From Methanocorpusculum sp. (GTDB taxonomy: Archaea > Halobacteriota > Methanomicrobia > Methanomicrobiales > Methanocorpusculaceae): a stretch of DNA of 10,228 nucleotides. Shown in pieces: positions 4,937-10,228 of the stretch; within the stretch, counting starts at the first letter, position 1, and each line of letters opens with the position of its first letter. The stretch is taken from the NCBI GenBank assembly GCA_017622255.1, contig JAGARL010000278.1:1-10228 (forward strand), written 5' to 3'. The position numbers and the translations under genes are program-made. The notes below the pieces were generated by a model, which had not been told where the DNA came from, did not search any database, and worked only from the letters and a program-made list of their open reading frames with translations.

Positions 4937-5584
4937 ATGCGTAAACTGAAAATCCTGTTTAGTATGGCTCTGGTGCTCGCGACGATGGTCCTCTGCATGG
5001 TCCCGTCCTTCGCAGCCACCAGCAACAAAGACAAAGTCTATACCGCACTCGTCAAGAACGGCCTCTCCTCTGCTGCAGCCTGCGGCGTCATGGCCAACAT
5101 TGAAAAAGAGTCGAACTTCAACCCCTCTGCCGGCAGCACCTCCGGTGCCTACGGCCTCTGCCAGTGGACCGGCGGCCGCCGTTCCAACCTGTTCAGCTTC
5201 TGCAAGAACAACGGCTACTCCAGCAACTCCGTCGAAGGCCAGGTCGCCTTCCTCATGCATGAGCTGCGCGGCGCCTACTCCGGCGTCCTGAACACGCTCA
5301 AGAGCGTCTCCGACTCCGCAGACGGTGCCTACAACGCCGGTTACCGTTTCTGCTATGACTTCGAACGTCCTGCCAACAAGGGCAGCCGTTCCTCCCAGCG
5401 CGGCTCTGTCGCCAGAAGCTCTTACTGGCCGACTTACAAAGACCGCGATGAAGAGATCAAGAAGGCCGAAGCCGAAGCCAAGAAAAAGGCTGAGGAAGAA
5501 GCCAAGAAGCAGGAGGTCATCGACCTCATCAAGGTCTTCGACCACTACGGCATCGTCACCGAGTTCATCACCACGACGAAATAA
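4937..5584 (+). CDS. Secreted phage-tail-lysozyme-like protein
   Basis: Encodes 215 residues; AGGAG lies 8 bases before the ATG. Residues 1-26 are a signal peptide (RKLK, a hydrophobic stretch, cleavage after PSFA), so the protein is exported. Residues about 30-168 resemble the phage tail lysozyme family (Phage_lysozyme2, PF18013): GVMANIEKESNFNPSA with E56 or E58 as likely acid, then SGAYGLCQWTGGRRSNL, GQVAFLMHEL and FCYDFERPANKGS. Such enzymes cleave peptidoglycan. Residues 171-194 form a charged Lys/Glu/Ala helix (EEIKKAEAEAKKKAEEEAKK), followed by a 20-residue tail of unknown role. There are no membrane anchor, sortase motif or cell-wall repeats. Being a lone gene with its own promoter and terminator and host-like base use, it looks like a domesticated phage lysin used for wall remodelling or against competitors. 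The direct role is inferred. Confidence 0.88.
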   Translation: MRKLKILFSMALVLATMVLCMVPSFAATSNKDKVYTALVKNGLSSAAACGVMANIEKESNFNPSAGSTSGAYGLCQWTGGRRSNLFSFCKNNGYSSNSVEGQVAFLMHELRGAYSGVLNTLKSVSDSADGAYNAGYRFCYDFERPANKGSRSSQRGSVARSSYWPTYKDRDEEIKKAEAEAKKKAEEEAKKQEVIDLIKVFDHYGIVTEFITTTK

Positions 5585-5624
5585 CCTGAAAAGCCTACTG
5601 AACCAAACAACTCAACAGGAAACC

Positions 5625-5662
5625 AAAAGACCTGAGCGTCACAAGGATGCTCAGGTCTTTTT
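5625..5662 (+). terminator. Intrinsic terminator after the lysozyme-like gene
   Basis: AAAAGACCTGAGC (5625-5637) pairs exactly with GCTCAGGTCTTTT (5649-5661), an 11-base loop, then more T. The A-run on the other side makes it usable in both directions. A small hairpin CTCCG/CGGAG follows at 5669-5683. Confidence 0.9.
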
Positions 5663-5690
5663 CTGTTCTCCGTAATCCGGAGGGACGCTT

Positions 5691-5755
5691 ACAGCTTCCA
5701 GCCGACCGCTTCACGGCGGGCAGCAATAAAGTTTTGGCAGATGCCGGGAGCCGCG
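5691..5755 (-). repeat. Gene-end repeat, copy B (C-terminal coding remnant)
   Basis: Second copy of 1-65. On the minus strand it reads NAAPGICQNFIAARREAVG then WKL and a TAA stop at 5691-5689. To the right the frame runs into the promoter of the ATPase gene, so only the last 20 or so codons of an ancestral gene remain. Both copies lose similarity at the same base (the CCGCG at 61-65 and 5751-5755), as expected for a defined repeat unit. Confidence 0.6.
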
Positions 5756-5784
5756 TTGACTTCTATCTGGATCTGTGATAACAT
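5756..5784 (+). promoter_or_regulatory. Promoter of the ATPase gene
   Basis: TTGACT (5756-5761), a 17-base spacer, then TAACAT (5779-5784), with TGTGA just upstream. It begins directly at the edge of repeat copy B. Start expected near 5790, leaving a leader of about 70 bases. Confidence 0.6.
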
Positions 5785-5838
5785 TTAGTCAAATGAATTT
5801 TAGTAAATCGTGTTTGACTAAAATGCTTTTGACTAAAT
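5783..5838. promoter_or_regulatory. Cluster of four TTTGACTAAA-type sites, candidate operator
   Basis: ATTTAGTCAAA (5783-5793) is an exact inverted copy of TTTGACTAAAT (5828-5838). Between them TTTTAGTAAAT (5798-5808, one base missing) faces TTTGACTAAAA (5813-5823). The first site overlaps the -10 and the expected start, the others lie in the leader. The nested two-by-two symmetry suggests repressor binding, or an RNA stem in the leader. Confidence 0.55.
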
Positions 5839-5862
5839 CGCCGAACGAACCGAGGTGCCTTT

Positions 5863-7248
5863 ATGAACTTTATCGGAAGAAAAGAGGAACTGACCCGCAT
5901 TCGGGACATGCTGAATACCAGGGACCAGTCGGTCGCGCTGCTCTATGGGCGACGGCGCGTCGGGAAAACCGAGCTTTTGCAGAAGGCAATGCACGACAGC
6001 GGCCTCCGCGGTATTTACTATGAATGCAGAGAATCCTCCGAAGCCAGCAACACAGAGGCTCTCTCGGAGATCATTTCAGACGTTTTTGGAATACCGGGGC
6101 TCAGCTTCTCGAGCTTTCCTCTTGCATTAAAGTTTCTGTTTGAACAGGCAACCACGGAGCCCCTCATTGTCATCATCGATGAGTACCCTTTCCTTCGGAA
6201 CGTTGTCGCCGGGTGTGACAGCGAGCTGCAAGTCCTGATCGATACCTATCGGAACACCTCTTCCTTGAAACTGTTTTTGAGCGGCTCCTACATAGAAACC
6301 ATGAAACAGCTGATGAGCTATGACAATCCCCTTTACGGACGAGCCGATGTCAAAATCGATCTTCAGCCAATGGACTACTTTGAATCTTCTCTGTTCTACC
6401 CTTCCTTTTCACCAGAGGACAAAGTTCGTCTCTACAGCGTGTTCGGCGGCATCCCTTACTATAATCAGATGATCTCCGAGAAAAAATCGGTGCGTCAAAA
6501 CCTGATCGATCTCCTGGTCAAACGTGGAGCCACGCTGGAAAACGAAGTCGACATCTACCTCCAGGGAGAACTGTCCAAACTGGAAAATGCAAATGAAGCC
6601 TTTTCCGCAATTGCCAAAGGGAAATCCCGTTTTTCCGATATTCTTTCACAGTCACACATTGAAAGCAGCTCGGCACTTTCCGCAGTCCTCGACCGATTGA
6701 CCAGAATGGGCGTCGTCGAGAAGCTGGCTCCCATCAACGACCCCTCCAACAAACGGAAAACGGGTTACTACATCGCCGATAACATGACACTGTTCCACTA
6801 TAAATACCTGTTCCGCTATTCCTCGCAGCGGGCGGTCATGGACCCGGATGTGTTTTTTGACCGGTACATCGCGAGCGACTTTGAGGAACAGTTCGTTCCG
6901 AAGCAGTTTGAGGTCATCTGCAAACAGTACCTCATCCGGCAGAATCGCACCGGCAATCCGGAGGAGCCGTTCTGGGCCATCGGCAAGTATTATTACGACC
7001 TCCCTGCGGAACGCAGGAACGGCGAGTTCGATGTTGTCACAGAGGACGACCGGGGGTATACGTTCTATGAAGTCAAGTTCCGCAAAGCCCCTGTCACAGC
7101 CGAAATGGTCCGGGAAGAAATCGAACAGGTCAACGCGACCGGTCTGAACTGCTACCGCTATGCGTTTTTCTCTCGTTCCGGGTTCGCGGGCGATGTACCG
7201 GAAGATATTATCAAAATCGAATTGAAAGACCTGTATACGAAACCGTAA
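5863..7248 (+). CDS. ATP-binding protein, ATPase_2/DUF234 family
   Basis: Encodes 461 residues; GAGGTG lies 6 bases before the ATG. The N-terminal part is a P-loop ATPase of the archaeal-type AAA/STAND group (PF01637): the MNFIGRKEEL opening, Walker A GRRRVGKT (29-36), Walker B LIVIIDEYPFL (D107, E108), and LKLFLSGSYIETM as sensor region. The middle (about 250-310) looks like a winged helix. The C-terminal part matches DUF234 (PF03008), a PD-(D/E)XK-like domain: GEFDVVTED (E388, D390) and FYEVKFRK (E403, K405) could form the metal-binding site. Full family length. The function of this family is not well defined; members are often scattered or lineage-specific. It is a single gene with its own promoter, possible operators and a shared terminator. 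Confidence 0.9.
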   Translation: MNFIGRKEELTRIRDMLNTRDQSVALLYGRRRVGKTELLQKAMHDSGLRGIYYECRESSEASNTEALSEIISDVFGIPGLSFSSFPLALKFLFEQATTEPLIVIIDEYPFLRNVVAGCDSELQVLIDTYRNTSSLKLFLSGSYIETMKQLMSYDNPLYGRADVKIDLQPMDYFESSLFYPSFSPEDKVRLYSVFGGIPYYNQMISEKKSVRQNLIDLLVKRGATLENEVDIYLQGELSKLENANEAFSAIAKGKSRFSDILSQSHIESSSALSAVLDRLTRMGVVEKLAPINDPSNKRKTGYYIADNMTLFHYKYLFRYSSQRAVMDPDVFFDRYIASDFEEQFVPKQFEVICKQYLIRQNRTGNPEEPFWAIGKYYYDLPAERRNGEFDVVTEDDRGYTFYEVKFRKAPVTAEMVREEIEQVNATGLNCYRYAFFSRSGFAGDVPEDIIKIELKDLYTKP

Positions 7249-7256
7249 CCGAAAAG

Positions 7257-7291
7257 AAAAAGATCTGAGCGAAACACGTTCAGGTCTTTTT
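7257..7291. terminator. Shared bidirectional terminator
   Basis: AAAAAGATCTGA (7257-7268) pairs with TTCAGGTCTTTTT (7279-7291) apart from one T-G position. The A-run and T-run on either side serve both the ATPase gene ending at 7248 and the radical SAM gene ending at 7295 from the other side. It closely resembles the terminator at 5625-5662. Confidence 0.85.
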
Positions 7292-7294
7292 CGT

Positions 7295-8137
7295 TCAGCA
7301 GTTGCCGACATATACATATTGCAGGTACTCGCGGGCGAGGTCCGCGAAGCGGTAGACGAGCGCCGGGTCCGTGGCCGGGCGGTCCGTGTATTTCCAGCAG
7401 GGGAAAAACCGGGTGACATGGAGCGGGATGCGGTTGCCCCACCCGTTTTGCAGAGAGGCGATCCACTGTACCATCTCCCGGAACTCCTCTTCGTCATCGT
7501 TCATGCCGGGGACGACGAGGTTCGTCAGTTCCAGATGACACCGGTCCGCGGCCATCATGATAGCATACTGGACGGTTTCGAGGTCTCCCTTCAGTACATC
7601 GCGGTAGGTCTCTTTGCGGAAGGCTTTGAGGTCAAAGTTCACGGCATCCGTCAGGGGCAGGGCCTGCTGCAGGACTTCCGGCTTTGCGGTCCCGTTGCTG
7701 ACGAGGACCGTTTTCAGGCCCTTCGCCTTGCAGGCTTTGAACGTGTCCCGCACGAACTCGTAGTTGATGAGGGGCTCGTTGTAGGTGAACGCGATGCCGA
7801 TGTTCCCCTTCGGCTGCAGTTTCTCCGCCAAAGCGACGAGCTGGTCCGGAGAGTAGAACTGCGACCCGATGTCGTCGTCCCCCGCCTGGGCGATCTCATG
7901 GTTCTGGCAGAACGGGCAGCGCAGGTTGCAGCCATAGCTGCCGACCGAGAGGATCATGCTCCCGGGCTGGAACCGTGCCAGTGGTTTCTTTTCGATCGGG
8001 TCCAGCTGCAACGCGGTCACTTTACCGTACGCGTCGCTCACGACCCGGCGGTCCAGGCACTTTCGCGCCCGGCAGAAGCCGAGCTGGTTCCCGCTGAGCT
8101 CACAATGTCGAAAACAGACATCACAGGTTGCCGGCAT
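7295..8137 (-). CDS. amrS: AmrS-like radical SAM enzyme (AmmeMemoRadiSam type)
   Basis: Encodes 280 residues from the ATG at 8137, preceded by AGGGGGGGTGA; a GTG at 8170 would add 11 residues and overlap the upstream gene. The radical SAM 4Fe-4S motif CNLRCPFC is at C70, C74 and C77. An N-terminal cysteine group (CDVCFRHC and later C22 and C27) is typical of the AmmeMemoRadiSam radical SAM proteins related to pyruvate formate-lyase activases. FTYNEPLINYE, LVSNGTA, DAVNFDLKAF and LVVPGMNDDEEEF are further family blocks. The substrate is not known; the usual AMMECR1 and Memo partners are not in this window. It lies 23 bp after the pyrophosphatase gene and is probably co-transcribed with it. Confidence 0.9.
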   Translation of the reverse strand: MPATCDVCFRHCELSGNQLGFCRARKCLDRRVVSDAYGKVTALQLDPIEKKPLARFQPGSMILSVGSYGCNLRCPFCQNHEIAQAGDDDIGSQFYSPDQLVALAEKLQPKGNIGIAFTYNEPLINYEFVRDTFKACKAKGLKTVLVSNGTAKPEVLQQALPLTDAVNFDLKAFRKETYRDVLKGDLETVQYAIMMAADRCHLELTNLVVPGMNDDEEEFREMVQWIASLQNGWGNRIPLHVTRFFPCWKYTDRPATDPALVYRFADLAREYLQYVYVGNC

Positions 8138-8160
8138 ACGGTCACCCCCCCTGTTGAATC

Positions 8161-9792
8161 TTAGCCCCACAGCTCAGACAGCCGGGGGACGATCTGTTTC
8201 TTGCGGCTCATGACGTGCGGCAGGAAGACGGCGTTGTTCGCTGCCGGCTGGCCGTATGCGTTCGTAATGGTCTGGTCGTCGCCGATGTAGAGAAGCTCGG
8301 TGCCCTCTTTCAGGACGTCGGTCAGCATGATGAGGATGTAGTCGTAACCGCGGTCCCCTTTGCGCGCCTGCATGGCCGCGAGCATCTCGTCCCGAAGGCT
8401 CAGGAGCTCGTCCGAGTTGAGGCACGTGACCTGCCCGATGCCGAGCTTGTGGTCCGCAATCAGGAACTCCTTGAAGTCGGTGAAGATCAGCTCGTCGACC
8501 GGCTTGCTGAGGTCCGCGCCGGCAAAGACCGTGTTCCCCACTTCCTCGAGCGTGACCTCGGCAATGCGGGCCATGCGCTCCGCGATGACCTTGTCATGCG
8601 GTGTACAGGTGGGCGATTTGAACATGACCGTGTCCGAGATGATAGCGGAACACAGGAGTCCCGCGATCTTCTTGGACGGCATAATGCCCTTCTCCTGGTA
8701 CATGCCGGAGATGATGGTGGCGGTGGAGCCCAGCACTTCGTTGCGGAAGAAGATGGGTCCGGTGGTCTGGATGTCCGCGAGACGGTGGTGGTCGATGATG
8801 CCGAGCACTTCCGCTTCGCTGAGCCCGGGCACCGTCTGAGACAGTTCGTTGTGGTCCACGAGCACGACGCGTTTGCGCTTCGGGCGGATCATGTGGTACC
8901 GGCCCATGGTCCCGACGACCTTGTCGTTCTCATCGAGGATGGGGTACGCGCGGTACCGGGAGTTCAAGAGCACGTCCTTTACGTCGTCGAGGTAGTCGTC
9001 GAGGTGGAAGACCTTGAGGTTCTCGGCGGCGCAGATGCGGTCGACCGGCAGCGCCAGGTTGATCATCCGCGCGGTCCGGTAGGCCGACAGCGGCGATGTA
9101 ATGATCAACGTCTCAGACGTATCGTTGCGGAATTCCTCCGAGACATCTGCCTGGCAGATGACCACGGCCTTCACGCCGATGTCCAGCGCATGGCGGACCA
9201 TGTCCGCCTGCTGGCCGCAGACGACGATGCTGTTCGGGTTGTTGAACAGCATGCCTTCATGGGCAGTGGGGACGGCGATGATCACATCGCCCGAGAGTTC
9301 CTCAGGAATGCCCGCGGGCTGGTTGACGATCTGCCCCTCGAGAACGGAGAGCAGGTTGTAGACGGGGACGTTGTCCACATGGGGTGCGTCCACGTTTTTC
9401 ATGCTGTGAGTGGCAATGTCTCCGGTGGTGAGCATGCCGTAAAGACTGCCGTCGTCCTCCACGACCGGGATGACCGAGGGGGCGCCGTCGCCCTGCTTCA
9501 TGGTCTCCCATGCGTGGAAGATGGTAACGCTGCGGTCCATGGCGGGCGGGGTGTCGAAGACGAGGTCCCGCACCTGGGTGCGGACGTTCGAGATGAGCAC
9601 CGGCGGCTCCGCGTCGAACTTGTCGAGCACCCGCTGGGTCTCATCGGACACGTTACCGAGGCGGGCCGCCACATATTCCCGGTCGCCGAGCGCGTTGCGC
9701 AGCGCCGCATAGGCGATAGCGGACACAATGGAGTCGGTGTCCGGGTTCTGGTGACCGGTGACATAGACCGGGTCTTTTACAATAGAGTCCAT
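8161..9792 (-). CDS. ppaC: Mn-dependent inorganic pyrophosphatase with CBS and DRTGG domains
   Basis: Encodes 543 residues from the ATG at 9792; a GTG at 9804 would add four. It hydrolyses pyrophosphate to phosphate in the cytoplasm, pulling biosynthetic reactions forward. Family II (DHH) motifs are all present: GHQNPDTDS (13-21), DHNE, DHHR, SDT and the C-terminal SRKKQ substrate-binding motif. Between the first and second halves of the DHH domain lie a CBS domain pair interrupted by a DRTGG-like domain (roughly 60-300; for example SVIPVVEDDGSLYGMLTTGD and YPILDENDKVVGTMGRYHM), which in this subfamily binds adenine nucleotides and regulates activity. Length and layout are those of a complete CBS-PPase. 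The ribosome site is weak (GTGAG). First gene of a two-gene operon with the radical SAM gene. Confidence 0.97.
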   Translation of the reverse strand: MDSIVKDPVYVTGHQNPDTDSIVSAIAYAALRNALGDREYVAARLGNVSDETQRVLDKFDAEPPVLISNVRTQVRDLVFDTPPAMDRSVTIFHAWETMKQGDGAPSVIPVVEDDGSLYGMLTTGDIATHSMKNVDAPHVDNVPVYNLLSVLEGQIVNQPAGIPEELSGDVIIAVPTAHEGMLFNNPNSIVVCGQQADMVRHALDIGVKAVVICQADVSEEFRNDTSETLIITSPLSAYRTARMINLALPVDRICAAENLKVFHLDDYLDDVKDVLLNSRYRAYPILDENDKVVGTMGRYHMIRPKRKRVVLVDHNELSQTVPGLSEAEVLGIIDHHRLADIQTTGPIFFRNEVLGSTATIISGMYQEKGIMPSKKIAGLLCSAIISDTVMFKSPTCTPHDKVIAERMARIAEVTLEEVGNTVFAGADLSKPVDELIFTDFKEFLIADHKLGIGQVTCLNSDELLSLRDEMLAAMQARKGDRGYDYILIMLTDVLKEGTELLYIGDDQTITNAYGQPAANNAVFLPHVMSRKKQIVPRLSELWG

Positions 9793-9851
9793 ACTGGGTC
9801 TCACTTTCTAACTCGAAGTTTGCCTTTACAGGGCTTTTCTTTTGCACCCCT

Positions 9852-9880
9852 ATTTTACCCTACTTGGGCGATTTACAAAA
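9852..9880 (-). promoter_or_regulatory. Probable promoter of the ppaC operon
   Basis: Read on the minus strand: TAAAAT (9857-9852) with a poor -35 TTTTGT (9880-9875) at 17 bases. The start would lie near 9845, leaving a leader of about 50 bases. Confidence 0.45.
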
Positions 9881-9988
9881 GAGAGAATTAAGTTCCCTAG
9901 ATAGCACTCCGAAAAACACTGGTCACTATTTCACCGCACTCCAGAGTTGTCATAACTAAAGTTCGTAGTTTCCACAGGAAATGATGTG

Positions 9989-10228
9989 TCATCGTAAACT
10001 TTGGTTTTTGTGAGGATGTTCCCGCGCTGGTCTTAGCTGTAAGATGTTATAAAGAGCGCGGGCCGCTATATTAAAAAGTCTTATTGCTGCATCATTAAAA
10101 CTGTTAATCAATCCGTTATTGTTTACCTCGGTCATTTGCAACTGATACAAAATTGATTCGCCATAGGCATTTGTAATATCTATGCCAAGAAATTGCAGTC
10201 GAAGCCCTTCAACATGTGAAATTGTCGA
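9989..10228 (-). CDS. Partial unrecognised protein, C-terminal end
   Basis: An open frame of 79 codons entering from the right edge and ending in TGA at 9991-9989. Residues include HVEGLRLQFLGIDITNAYGE, ILYQLQMTEVNNNGLINSFN and DAAIRLFNIAARALYNILQL. It is AT-richer than ppaC and has a helical, hydrophobic-patterned appearance. I do not recognise the family, and most of the gene is outside the window. No clear terminator lies between its stop and the ppaC promoter; 9881-9988 shows nothing I can name. Phage or accessory origin is possible but unsupported. Confidence 0.55.
   Translation of the reverse strand, partial: STISHVEGLRLQFLGIDITNAYGESILYQLQMTEVNNNGLINSFNDAAIRLFNIAARALYNILQLRPAREHPHKNQSLR
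10021..10062. repeat. GC-rich inverted repeat within the partial gene
   Basis: CCCGCGCT (10021-10028) and AGCGCGGG (10055-10062) are perfect inverted copies around 26 bases of AT-rich sequence. It stands out in an AT-rich gene and could be a structure in the mRNA near the 3' end, or chance. Confidence 0.4.

Noticed and set aside
4844..5545. A 233-codon minus-strand open frame
   Set aside because: Shadow of the lysozyme-like gene; Val/Gly/Ala-rich composition and no start signals.
5783..5838. A short CRISPR array
   Set aside because: The repeats are 10-11 bp, in both orientations, with spacers of 4-5 bases; they fit operator sites instead.
5625..7291. The two similar terminators (5625-5662, 7257-7291) as ends of a mobile unit around the ATPase gene
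   Set aside because: They share a CTGA/TCAG core with T-run but differ in loop and mismatches, as expected for ordinary terminators of one genome; there is no flanking duplication.
7319..8164. A 281-codon plus-strand open frame
   Set aside because: Shadow of the radical SAM gene, which has the cysteine motif and family blocks on the minus strand.
8215..9891. A 558-codon plus-strand open frame
   Set aside because: It is the antisense shadow of ppaC, whose DHH motifs are all intact on the minus strand; the plus-strand product is a low-complexity Val/Asp/Arg/His mix with no ribosome site.

Overview
The window looks like chromosomal DNA of a bacterium of the Bacillota, most likely a moderately GC-rich gut-type member of the Clostridia or Negativicutes. 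The pointers are strong GGAGG-type ribosome binding sites, sigma-A-like promoters, compact intrinsic terminators, and a family II pyrophosphatase with internal CBS/DRTGG regulatory domains. This placement is inferred from gene content and style; there is no rRNA marker. I see no tRNA, rRNA or CRISPR array.

Layout. (1) Positions 1-1181: a short repeat that looks like the 3' end of a lost gene, then an AraC-family regulator (146-1135) ending in a long hairpin terminator. (2) Positions 1190-4177: a visibly AT-richer cassette with all four genes on the minus strand, read right to left: a class II Fic-domain AMP-transferase, a DUF4417 protein, an EndoU-type ribonuclease toxin, and a small acidic protein placed where its immunity protein should be. 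The cassette lies between two 103-bp direct repeats (1087-1189 and 4178-4280). Each repeat carries the last codons of the araC gene plus its terminator, so the cassette appears to have entered at the araC 3' end and duplicated that end. No integrase is visible. (3) Positions 4281-5760: a 45-codon minus-strand gene, a mostly non-coding stretch with an orphan terminator and a promoter, then a secreted phage-tail-lysozyme-like protein. A second copy of the gene-end repeat from position 1 lies at 5691-5755. (4) Positions 5756-7248: a promoter with a cluster of TTTGACTAAA-type sites, then a Walker-type ATPase with a C-terminal DUF234-like nuclease-fold domain. (5) Positions 7257-9880: a shared terminator, then a minus-strand pair encoding a Mn-dependent inorganic pyrophosphatase and an AmrS-like radical SAM enzyme. 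(6) Positions 9989-10228: the AT-richer 3' end of an unrecognised minus-strand gene.

The most interesting unit is the Fic / DUF4417 / EndoU / immunity cassette. The DUF4417 stop and the toxin ATG form TGATATG. The toxin and immunity genes overlap by 8 bp. The immunity stop codon lies inside the left direct repeat. The control region between fic and DUF4417 holds a perfect 9-1-9 dyad and two promoters facing each other, whose -10 regions lie in the arms of an 11-bp inverted repeat. A short plus-strand RNA ending at a hairpin plus T-tract is predicted there. Together these suggest a compact, mobile toxin-immunity module with its own regulation. The functional reading is inference.
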